From Argyresthia goedartella (Eukaryota; Arthropoda; Insecta; Lepidoptera; Argyresthiidae): a DNA stretch of 64,000 bases. Shown here in pieces: positions 55,662-64,000 of this stretch. The notes below the pieces were generated by a model, which searched no databases, had not been told where the DNA came from, and worked only from the letters and a program-made list of their open reading frames with translations. The stretch spans positions 23,492,552 through 23,556,551 of the forward strand of contig OX463832.1 in NCBI GenBank assembly GCA_949825045.1. Direction: 5' to 3'. The translations under genes and the position numbers were made by a program. Each line of letters opens with the position of its first letter. Position 1 is the stretch's first letter.

Positions 55662-55749
55662 TGATGGATCGGGTGTAAAAATTGGCGTTCAACAAGAATC
55701 CATATTAATGGATTCTTGTAGAACGCCAATTTTTACACCCGATCCATCA
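55662..55749. repeat. Fold-back inverted repeat, 42-bp arms
   Basis: Arms 55662-55703 and 55708-55749 with one mismatch, loop ATTA. The right arm encodes GVKIGVLQESI on the minus strand, so the left arm is derived. Only 4 bp separate it from the preceding fold-back. Confidence 0.92.
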
Positions 55750-55790
55750 TATTTAAAGCCGTTGACTTCTGCCTTTTGAATCCTATTGCT

Positions 55791-56584
55791 TAGGTGTGTC
55801 TATTGGTAGGTATCTTAGTAGATCCAATGCTTTATTTCTAATTCCTTAATGACGGACGGAAGTGGATGGGACCGTGGTAATGCTGCTTGCATGCCTATCC
55901 ACCATTGAAACCAGGATGGCAATTCTGGGTGAAACGACAACGCCCCCTCGGAGCTCCTAGACATCCAGACCTAATACTGCAGCTTGTGCAGGAGTTGGAA
56001 TGGTTGAATTCGAAGAGTGGGTGCAGGGGATATGCACAAAGGCCCCAGTTATCAGCTTACCAATTCAAATTACAAAATAAGTTAAGTTTTTTGGTTATGG
56101 CTTCTATCGTGTGTTGCCACAATAATTTCGCCAATGTCACGTGATGAGACCTGCAGAATAGCACAGAATACTTAATAGTACTATGTACTGCTCAAAGACA
56201 CTAAATAAATAGTCACTCTCGCTGCGCGGTAATAAAGCGCAATGTAGCTCGCACTGCGCTACGTTCAATTATCGCTAAACACCTTCAGAATCGGTTACCC
56301 CGCCGTGCAGGCTATATTGCGCCGCATCACTTCGTCTGAGAGCTTTTTTTACTCTGACATCTCTAAGGCGGCAACCTAAGTGAAGTCGAGAACTCCGGGT
56401 TGGCCAGCCAAACGTACCTCTGAGTGAGACCCCACTGACAATAGGAAAACACGTGGAACAGCTAATAAAAAGAGAACATTAAGCTGAGACTATAATTTAA
56501 TATTGTTGTTAGATATAAATTTGTTAAGTAAATTGACAGGGATGGATCTGTAAGCTACTGTAGAACTGTGATGTGAATGTGAAG
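55791..56584. other. Unassigned region
   Basis: A GC-richer part at 55860-56000 has a plus-strand frame (55887-56144) without recognisable motifs. No gene assigned. Confidence 0.35.
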
Positions 56585-56755
56585 GTATCATTCAGACTGA
56601 TAAGTTGTCACCGCAAGTTGTACTTCTTATTTGTATGTAATCGATCGATCGGGCGGAATCAAATCGTAGAATGCAACGAACACGACTTATGACGACTTTC
56701 TCGTTGTTTTAATGTATGTTGGCAGCACTGCGTGCGCAAAAAAAAAATCGCTGTG

Positions 56756-56763
56756 TTTTGAAG
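56756..56763. repeat. 8-bp target duplication, left
   Basis: TTTTGAAG; identical copy at 57949-57956. Confidence 0.88.
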
Positions 56764-57948
56764 CAGCGTTGCCAGATACACCGCTTTTTACCCCACCTTT
56801 TTAACACTGGATCCGCATTCCGCTTTTTACCAACGCGGATCCGCTTTTTTAGAATCTGCTAGAACAACCTATTTTTTGTCACTCAAACATTGCGGTCACA
56901 CTTCGCGTCGAGGAGTATTAAACAGCCAACCAGAATCACATACTCTTCTTCGTTTGAGCGTTGTTTCAGCAAAGAGTTTCGTTTATCTGAGGGTTTTCCA
57001 TAGGCCGGAACGGAACCGGCACTGGCACCGGGTAGGAAAGTGAGTGACTGAGCACTGGTGCAGGTGCCGATGCCGTGTCGGCGAGGCGTGTAGAAAAACG
57101 GCCATAGCAGGTGACTATACGTACGACGTCCGCTCGCATATCATATCATCTCTTTTGCATGAGTTGAATTTTCTTATGTTATCCTGCTGTCATGGCAAAT
57201 TCTGCGCGATAACGGTAGGTAGATGAAAAACCCCAAAATAAAAATCATAAAGGTAGTATTTAATCGCACATCAAATATGTCCTGTTTGCACAGCAAAAAT
57301 GTTCAAGAACAGCAAAAGTGTACTAAAATTGTATGTTTATTTTAAGCTTCGCTTCGCTCACCCCCTTTACCTACCCTGACCCACCACTTTGCTATGATAT
57401 TTGATGTGGAAATCAGTATTTTTGATGTGCGGTTTAATATTCCACTAATATAAAAACAGAAAAGCGAAATCGTTTAAGATGCCAACTGTAAATGGAGTTC
57501 TTTTAGCAGATCAAGCTGTTATAAAAATGAAGGCTTCTGCAAAAATTTCGAAATTTCAAAATTAAAAAAGACGACATGTCTGTAGAGATGAATGAATGAA
57601 TATAGGAAACTATACATCGTTTATGTTCACTCAATCTGGCCAAGCCAGCCAACTCAATCTATTTTCTAGCAACTGTAATGAATGATACTTTCTTGGAGAC
57701 TTTATTAAATAAAGATTTACTGCCATATTCAATTTTTATCTAATAACAATAACTAAAGTTTTTATTCTTTAAATTGAAATTTTCCCAAGTCCTTGTATGA
57801 ATGAACAATTGAAAACATCAATAATCGTATGAATTGAGATAGAAAAATGAATGTAAAAGTTAAAACTTAAAAATCCGCTTTTTTGTTGAAAATCCGCGTT
57901 TTTGAAGCATCACTACCACATTTTCAACTTTCTCGTCTGGCAACACTG
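56764..57948. mobile_element. hAT-like element, 1,185 bp, non-autonomous
   Basis: Ends CAGCGTTGCCAGA and TCTGGCAACACTG form inverted repeats with one mismatch. An exact 8-bp target duplication flanks it, as for hAT elements. Subterminal words ATCCGCTTTTT/CCGCTTTTTACC recur near the left end and again (ATCCGCTTTTTTG, ATCCGCGTTTTTG) near the right end, possible transposase binding sites. No transposase frame was recognised. Confidence 0.88.
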
Positions 57949-58121
57949 TTTTGAAGTGTTTTCTTTACTTGATATATTTGATATACTTCGTTGTTCGCCG
58001 TGTTTGCCTCGCACCTCGCGTGTTGATTGTTGAATATTAATCTTAAAATAAGTTTTAGAAAGAGGTGAGTCATCGGTAGCTTCGCGTGAACACTAAACTA
58101 CTTCCAAGCAGTCGCAATAAA

Positions 58122-58179
58122 AGACAGCTCGTGTCAAATAATCTTGGTATTGACCAAGATTATTTGACACGAGCTGTCT
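58122..58179. repeat. Fold-back inverted repeat, 27-bp arms
   Basis: Arms 58122-58148 and 58153-58179, perfect, loop ATTG. The homologous module at about 21110-21140 has only the left arm, so the right arm is new. Confidence 0.93.
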
Positions 58180-58538
58180 CAAAATTTGTCTAATTGTGGT
58201 CAAATTTTTCAAAAACTAAATGAAATTCAGGTAGATGTCAGATTACATGTTAAGGCTACATGCTGTCTATACCTTTTTTGTAAGTACGAAATGATCACGA
58301 CACGTGTTCTTCAAAATTCGGAGATCACGCCAGGGTCAGTGTCAATAAGGGGATTCCCGTGGCGCCCCCTTATCTACACTCCAACCCACACCAGTTCAAA
58401 TCACTGGCGAAAGAATTCCTGAGAAGGGCCCTTCCCTAAACAATAATGCAACCAAATGCTCACTCTGTTTCCCAGAAGAAGGAAGAAAGACAAGGGATCT
58501 ACATAATTGCTACAATCTTAAGGCTTAAATTCAAAATG

Positions 58539-58913
58539 GGTGGCGGGACTACAACAGGTGGCTAGCCTATTGCTGCAGTTAGGGAGTCATGTAGGTTTCC
58601 CATTAGAGGGGAAGGTAAAAAGAGACCTCAACTTGCTATGATTTTGGCATATTTGCTCAATGACTGAATTAATGCAACATTTTTCCCTGATATTTGCTGT
58701 GCAAATCAGTTTATTTGATGTGCAGATTCCCGATTAGAAGTAGCATTCAACATCTGTCAACAGTGGGGTGCCCCATCCTTTTCTAAGCAAACATGGAGGA
58801 GGAGGCTGATACATCTGTCCCTATTATTAGCAGATGTCAAATGCTACCTCTGATCTTGGTTCCACTAAAAGTTGTTAGATATTAAAGTAATTTAAAAACT
58901 TAACTTTTTCTAG
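58539..58913 (+). other. Putative intron between promoter-like module and CHHC exon
   Basis: No gene motif. A short frame from ATG 58793 (MEEEADTSVPIISRC) is open for 30 codons but is not bounded by splice sites. Confidence 0.4.
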
Positions 58914-59000
58914 CCCAGCACAATGGCGGCAGTGAAGCCCCACCAACTCATCTCCTGCCCATATAACATGGCTCACCAAGTGGAACATTACAAAATACAG
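58914..59000 (+). CDS. Candidate host exon: first half of a CHHC zinc finger (GTSF1/U11-48K type)
   Basis: The exon is bounded by a polypyrimidine tract plus AG (TTAACTTTTTCTAG, ends 58913) and a donor CAG/GTCAGT after 59000. The ATG at 58923 opens MAAVKPHQLISCPYNMAHQV, then EHYKIQ at the phase-0 junction. C-P-Y-N-x-x-H is the start of the CHHC zinc finger (C-x5-H-x9-H-x3-C) of GTSF1/Asterix, U11-48K and related proteins; the second His and Cys would come from the next exon, which I did not find in the window. GTSF1-type proteins act in piRNA-guided transposon silencing; U11-48K acts in the minor spliceosome. Which of these it is cannot be decided from 26 residues. Confidence 0.45.
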
Positions 59001-60237
59001 GTCAGTTTTATCAGCATCAGTCATCTTGGATTATCAAATTTAAAATCTCCCAAGTTATTGTAGAAATATGGGAAAAATGCAGAGGTTAAAAAGCAATATA
59101 AAAATAAATTTAATTAGGTCCAAATTATCCTTCAAATATGTCAAATACAATTAATAAATGTCAAGATTAAACTAAAAGGCAATTCCTAAGCACACCCATA
59201 TAAAATGGCGGGCACTAGCTATTAACTCAAAGGAGTGACGTTTCAAATCCCGAAAAAATATAAGTTATGACAACATCCAATTCCTTTACTCTCTATATTT
59301 TAAAACATCATACGGAAACTAGGTGACTAAAAAGCTAAATATATGTTTTTCACCTAAAACAAGTTATAACTAGAGATCTAAAAGAAATATATATATATGG
59401 TTTTAGCATCAAAAAATTGGTATTAAAAATACCATCTCCATGTTTGAACTTAAAAAATAATAATTGGTTAACGAAAAATCAATAAAAAAACACAATTATT
59501 CACTTTTCGGCCGCAGCGATTTACTTAACAGCAGTGTTACATAGTACATTGACCCAATCAGCTGATTACAAGATACTAAGGGAGACCAAATTTGTTTTTT
59601 TGTTTACGACTATGTTTCTTGGGGAAATTACTCATAATCATAATCATAACATTTACATACAGCCATAAACATTGCTTCTGGCCCCACACTAGGATACCCT
59701 TGGTCGTGGTGACCAGAAACAGCGACCACAAACATGTAAACCTCCAAGACCTGGGGGATTTTTTCATGCAATTTTGCATAGATGCCCACGTCCTAGCATA
59801 CGCGGAGTATGTACTTTCTTCTATTCTGTGCTATTATAAATGAAGAAATATGAAAATCGGTTCGGCAGCAAGTACCGTACAAGCAACTTCTCTTGATTAA
59901 TAAATTTTATCGAATTTAAAGAATTTTCACGAAAAAGATGACGTCATAGTGGGTCCGCCATTTTGAATTTTAAAAAACTGATGAAAGATTCGAAACCAGC
60001 ACCCTCAAAAACCCACATCTACCCCTCAATACTTGGAATTACATACAAAATTAACGTTGCGTGTTCAAAAAAGTCAGTTTTTTACAAATAAAAAACGAAC
60101 CGCTGGACCGATTTTTTCTAGACTCCTTTCAGATCTAAGTCATGACGTGGCGTATCGATTGATATGGTCATCAAAGCGATTCGGTCCAGTAGTTATTGAG
60201 AAAACGAATTCCATAATTTTGATCACGTACATACGTA

Positions 60238-60275
<38 letters not shown>

Positions 60276-60689
60276 TCACTCTAAAAATGATTGCAAATGA
60301 TTCTCCAGGTCTTAAAACGTAAAGAAAACACAAAATTACCTATTTCAATTTTCAGACCTATTATAATAACTTCTCAAGAGAAGTTAATAAACCAATTCGA
60401 ATTTAAGTCAGCTTGAAGGATGCAAATTATTTCAAATGTGTTTCCATCACATCTTAGAATTATGAATAGTAAATACTTTGTTTTAAAATTAAAACACTTG
60501 TGTGGTATATAGTGTATAGTGTAAAAAATGCGCCAAATGCGAGTTGATGTCGCACACGGAGAGTTCCGGAGTAGACTCCATATAGCCGCAAATATGATTT
60601 TGTTTTACGTAGTGCTTCTAAAAAATCGTATCTCAAAAACTAACCGACAGATCTTCTTCAAACTAATTTATGTTAAAAGTAATCTTTAG
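59001..60689. other. Putative intron sequence with microsatellite
   Basis: No gene recognised. A (CA)n microsatellite lies at 60241-60271 after a (TACG)-rich lead. If the CHHC exon is real, this is intron. Confidence 0.45.
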
Positions 60690-61070
60690 GATCTACAAAT
60701 TTGGGGTTCAGAATCCGAGCCATACGACTGTGGAATGAGCTTCCCTGTACTATCAGGGACAGTCGATCTCTAAATATATTTAAAAACTGGCTAAAGAAGC
60801 ACTATCTCTCCCTTTCCAGTTTGATATTATATATATTTGGGTATGTATCAGTTCATTATACGGTTTATTCATATTGTTACGTTGTATTTAAGTAATATTG
60901 TATGCAATCTATCTTTAGCAATTAGGGTTATCAGTATATTATTGTTTGTGGTATATATTACTCGTAGTATTGATACGAGTTTTATTGTACACGCAGGTCT
61001 TCCCCCGCTCAATCATCACCTTTCCTACTATCGTGCTTTGCTGGAAGAGATCTCTTTTGAGAGATAAGCT
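60690..61070 (+). pseudogene. LINE ORF2 C-terminal fragment with 3' region
   Basis: The text GFRIRAIRLWNELPCTIRDSR then SLNIFKNWLKKHY is the standard ending of many LINE ORF2 proteins (R-x-WN-x-LP-x-x-IR, then FK-x-x-LK). It is 5'-truncated. The following sequence is AT-rich 3' untranslated region. Confidence 0.72.
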
Positions 61071-61132
61071 CGCCTTTGACATGTTTTTTCTATTATAAGT
61101 TATCTGTATCACTGTTTTGTGTAGTACAATAT

Positions 61133-61269
61133 ACTAGTTTATGTGACTGCTACATAATGGAGGACATTAATACTCGAGAGTGGGTTTATGAAACGAGCCG
61201 AAGGCGAGTTTCATAATTATATCACTCGAGAGTTTTAATGCCTAATTATGTACAGTTACATACACTAGT
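61133..61269. mobile_element. Palindromic MITE, 137 bp
   Basis: Terminal repeats ACTAGTTTATGTGACTG and CAGTTACATACACTAGT (15 of 17 match in reverse complement). The inner part, with TACTCGAGAGT and its counterpart ACTCGAGAGTTTTAATG, forms a near-palindrome around GAGCCGAAGGCG. No coding capacity. Superfamily not assigned. Confidence 0.7.
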
Positions 61270-61990
61270 TTATCTCCACACATATCATAAGCTCTCTTTG
61301 ATGTGTTCAGGAACCGCATGTTTGACCGGCATTGTGGCTCTGCAGTTGTTTAGGTTCTGTAGTATCAACTTCACGCAGGCGGGCGTCGGCGTTCGAAATT
61401 TGAATGTCAGTACCAACTTCACAGACAAACTAGGGGCGGCAAGCAGGCGGGCGTCGGCGTTCGAAATTTGAATGTCATAATATGTAGAAAATTTACACAT
61501 TATGGTCATAATGTGTAATTTTTCAGATAAGAAATGAGTTTTTACCAAGTAGTTTAATATTATGTAAGTAAAGTAAAGAGAGTTTATGATACGTGTGTAG
61601 ATAAAAGAAATAACGAATTTGTTTTTTATTAGATTTCATATCTCCCAAAGAGAGGGGGACAACGTTTTTATGCCTTCAAAAGCGCATATGTCTCCGAATA
61701 TTCACATGCATAAAAAATTAGTTTAAAACCTCAATATTATTTTTAAAACCTTTCTAACGATACGTTACAAGTCTATACACCTTACATTTTTTTCATCCCT
61801 CAGTTACATGCATGGAGTGCCACCCCCAAACTTTTTTATTTCCATATTGAATTGTATGGCGGTTAACATAAGAAGACACCTTCCATTAAAATTTCAACAG
61901 CATAGCATTAACTGTTAAACTGACATGACGAAACTAAGGGTTCCGTTTTTGGTATTAAGCTACGAAACCCTTAAAAGCAAAAGTATTTAA
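61270..61990. repeat. AT-rich stretch with a 35-bp direct repeat
   Basis: The word GCAGGCGGGCGTCGGCGTTC is at 61375 and 61443 as part of an exact 35-bp repeat with 68-bp spacing. Otherwise no gene. Confidence 0.7.
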
Positions 61991-62188
61991 TTATGTTTTA
62001 TGATTTACCAAATTGTCAAATTTGTTCACGAACACCAGCGACATTGATACACGCTTCTTTTTATCAGGACGTTTTGTTCTTTGTCCACTTCTTTCCCTGT
62101 CGCTCTCAAATAGAAGCAATGACACCACAGATTTATTTATTTGCGATGTGCCTGGTGTATTGTCATCAATAATTACGTTTTCCTCCAT
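61991..62188 (-). CDS. Possible host N-terminal exon (hypothetical)
   Basis: From ATG 62188: MEENVIIDDNTPGTSQINKS, then an acidic/basic stretch with RPDKKKR; 65 residues in total. A splice donor could follow the SMSLV region, or the frame may simply be chance. The sequence CATG at the start codon is duplicated at 63860-63863, on the far side of a TIR element, so the element would separate this start from its 5' leader. No domain recognised. Confidence 0.3.
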   Translation of the reverse strand: MEENVIIDDNTPGTSQINKSVVSLLLFESDRERSGQRTKRPDKKKRVSMSLVFVNKFDNLVNHKT

Positions 62189-62189
62189 G
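62186..62189. repeat. 4-bp target duplication, left
   Basis: CATG; matching copy at 63860-63863. Confidence 0.55.
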
Positions 62190-62479
62190 GACGAATAAAA
62201 CTAGAGGACTGACAACGTCATATAAAAAAACGTACCCTGCTAGAAAGCTAAAATCCTGTATTATTTCTAGATGTCGCTGTACCACGCAATAGATGATGGG
62301 TGCTTAGGGTGACGGCGTAGTATAATCCATAGTAATATCGACGAAAAATCAGAGATGGCGTAAGCGTAAGCCTTGTTTCTTCTTAGAAAATTAACGCTTA
62401 TACCGCCATCTTTCCTAAATTAAGCGCGCCACCACGATATTACCTATACTAGAAAGAACTTGAACTAGTATACTACACA

Positions 62480-63779
62480 GTCAGGTCATAAGTTCTGTCA
62501 CACAATAAAAACTTTTGAATTTAGAACGCTGGCCACAAAAAAGTTTATTGAATTCGAATTTCGAATTTTTCATGAAAATAAAAAAGTGTACTTTTTAGAA
62601 TTTTCCTCATTTTTAAATATGGAGTGGACACTTAAAGAAGACTGTGTCGCAGTTATTGCGTTGCATCGTTGCGGTTACGCGCCAATTCAGATTTTCGACT
62701 TACTGAAAAATTTGAATATAAACAAAAGATTCGTTTATCGTACCATAAAACGATACAATGAAGACTCTAGTGTAGATGACAGGTCAAGAAGTGGTCGCCC
62801 TCGCTCTGTTAGGACTCCAGCAGTGATAAAAGCTGTGAAGGCGCGAATTCAAAGAAATCCCATACGTAAGCAGAAACTGTTGGCCCTTCAGATGGGGTTA
62901 AGCAGGAACACGGTGAAAAGGGTGTTAAATGAAGACTTAGGGCTTAGGGCATATCGAAAAAAACAGGACATCGTTTGGACGCTCGTTTAATGGACCTGAG
63001 ACTGGAGAGATGCCGCGGTTTGTTGAAGCGGTACGCGGGAAAAAAGCATCGGGAAATTCTTTTTTCGGATGAAAAAATTTTCACCGTGGAAGAGAGCTAC
63101 AACAAACAAAATGATAAGGTGTATGCACACAGCAGTGAAGAAGCGAGCATCCGTATTCCGCGTGTCCAACGAGGTCATTTTCCATCCTCGCTCTTGGTTT
63201 GGTTGGGAGTCTCTTAATGGGGCTTAACTGAGGTACATTTTTGTGAGAAAGGCGTAAAAACGAATGCAGTTGTGTATCAAAATACAGTCCTCAAGAACCT
63301 TGTGGAACCTGTTTCTCATACCATGTTTAATAACAGGCACTGGGTATTCCAACAAGATTCTGCGCCAGCTCATAGAGCGAAAAGCACACAAGACTGGCTG
63401 GCGGCGCGTGAAATCGACTTCATCCGGCACGAAGACTGGACCTCCTCCAGTCCAGATTTGAGTCCGTTAGATTACAAGATATGGCAACACTTGGAGGAAA
63501 AGGCCTGCTCACAGCCTCATCCTGATTTGGAGTCACTCAAGGCATCCTTGATTAAGGCAGCCGCCGATATTGACATGGACCTCGTTCGTGCTGCGATAGA
63601 CGACTGGCCGCGCAGAATAAAGGCCTGTATTCAAAATCGCGGGGGTCATTTTGAATAAACTTTATTACCATAAGAATCTATGTTTTATTAAGTTCATTTT
63701 ACTATATAAATGTTTACATAAATAATAAACATGTCTAAATTATTTCATATTGCACATGTGACAGAACTTATGACCTGAC
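62480..63779 (+). mobile_element. Mariner-type transposon (DD37D), 1.3 kb
   Basis: Inverted ends GTCAGGTCATAAGTTCTGTC are present at both sides. The right flank is TA; the left flank is CA, probably a mutated TA. The element length and single transposase gene are typical. It has only two coding lesions (see CDS). It is nested in the TIR element 62190-63859. Confidence 0.9.
62619..63658 (+). pseudogene. Mariner transposase, DD37D type, two lesions
   Basis: Starts MEWTLKEDCVAVIALHRCGY at 62619. The N-terminus has two helix-turn-helix regions (PIQIFDLLKNLNINKRFVYR; ALQMGLSRNTVKRVL) with the linker SRSGRPRSV between. A one-base shift in an A-run near 62960 moves the frame; the catalytic domain follows: ILFSDEKIFTVE (first Asp), VFQQDSAPAHRA (second Asp) and SSPDLSPLDYKIW (third Asp). 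There are 37 residues between the second and third Asp by direct count, as in the maT/mori group. A TAA at about 63215 interrupts LLVWLGVS before WGLTEVHF. Otherwise complete to the stop at 63656-63658. Confidence 0.9.
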
Positions 63780-63863
63780 TATGTATAATATACATTTAAA
63801 CTAAAAATCGAATTACGCTTCAAAGTACTACGGTTGTCTGTCCTCTAGTTTTATTCGTCCATG

Positions 63864-64000
63864 ATACTAGTGAGTAAGGAGAACCATTATGGCTTTAATA
63901 ATTAACAGTAACAACAAAATATTGATAACAATGCACTCGCACGCGTGATAATAAACCAAATGAATGAATTTGAGACGTCGTCACGCGGCCAAATCATCTG
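63864..64000. other. Window end, no gene recognised
   Basis: Could be 5' leader of the minus-strand hypothetical exon if the CATG interpretation is right. Confidence 0.3.

Larger units (their letters stand above)
55205..55790 (-). pseudogene. CR1-like RT fragment with double fold-back
   Basis: Minus strand: GVKIGVLQESI (motif B start), GPFLFLVYINDLPF, IVLFADDTSMVFK (catalytic box), FLGINIDSKLPWRPHID and AYAFRNIRQNTGVATYK. Between QESI and GPFLFL two fold-back inversions are inserted (55602-55657 and 55662-55749). Apart from that and some shifts it resembles the relic at 26465-26931/41389-41455. Confidence 0.82.
56585..58538 (+). repeat. Promoter-like dispersed module, copy 2
   Basis: Homologous to 20722-21183 plus 25680-25947. 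It is interrupted by a hAT-like element (56764-57948) and modified by a fold-back (58122-58179). It keeps the donor-like AGAG/GTGAGTCATCG near 58062 but the initiator-like TCAGTC of copy 1 is not seen at the matching place. It lies about 0.85 kb upstream of the CHHC exon in the same orientation. Confidence 0.75.
62190..63859. mobile_element. TIR element (MITE) hosting a mariner
   Basis: The left end starts GACGAATAAAACTAGAGGAC; the right end is its exact reverse complement over 20 bp and continues to match with one difference (TGACAAC against AGACAAC). Without the inserted mariner it is about 370 bp and non-coding. CATG flanks both ends. Superfamily unknown; a four-base target duplication with palindromic CATG does not match the common mariner, hAT or piggyBac sizes. 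Confidence 0.7.

Noticed and set aside
57044..57226. Frame inside the hAT-like element as a transposase
   Set aside because: Sixty residues without any hAT dimerisation or DDE words.
59592..59843. Possible second exon of the CHHC gene
   Set aside because: The frame includes HKHVNLQDLGDFFMQFC, but no acceptor in phase 0 gives the required x-H-x3-C continuation.
60235..60272. CA microsatellite as telomeric or centromeric repeat
   Set aside because: Dinucleotide run only. Insect telomeres use TTAGG arrays, which I do not see in the window.

Overview
The window looks like insect nuclear DNA, most probably from a moth or butterfly (Lepidoptera). It is AT-rich, has a few intron-split host exons, and is dominated by nested transposable elements. 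The repertoire includes LOA-, CR1-, Jockey-, RTE- and I-type non-LTR retrotransposons, a BEL/Pao element, short-LTR elements, DD37D mariner, hAT-like and Harbinger sequences. The species assignment is inference from this repertoire; nothing here resembles bacterial or organellar DNA.

Layout. 1-9030: Jockey/CR1-type debris split by a nearly intact LOA-type element (2559-8543) with a 14-bp target duplication. 9031-14210: a nearly complete CR1-like element whose first protein carries a PHD finger, a decayed SGNH domain and two TQT motifs. 14580-17345: RTE fragments interrupted by two small inverted-repeat elements. 18756-20339: a host C2H2 zinc-finger exon on the minus strand, ending at a good splice donor. 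20722-25947: a dispersed promoter-like module interrupted by an I-like retroelement. 26465-41455: a four-level nest in which a CR1 relic holds a mariner-type MITE, which holds a short-LTR element, which holds a 7.2-kb BEL/Pao element. 41456-44975: a second short-LTR element lacking its 5' LTR. 45000-55750: Harbinger, CR1 (both strands) and OTU-like remnants plus a 626-bp tandem duplication. 56585-58538: the second copy of the promoter-like module, split by a hAT-like element. 58914-59000: a small, well-bounded exon encoding half a CHHC zinc finger (GTSF1/U11-48K type). 60690-64000: a LINE tail, a palindromic MITE, and a mariner nested in another TIR element that lies exactly at a possible start codon.

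How the pieces relate. Most coding capacity belongs to autonomous elements, and most of those are broken by one or two small lesions. Host function is limited to the zinc-finger exon, the CHHC exon and perhaps one minus-strand start near 62188. The strongest unexplained pattern is a set of six short, nearly perfect fold-back inversions (arms 18-42 bp, loops 2-5 nt) scattered over unrelated elements. Two of them sit back to back at one point in a reverse transcriptase gene. In several cases the surrounding coding sequence or an uninterrupted homologue shows which arm is new.
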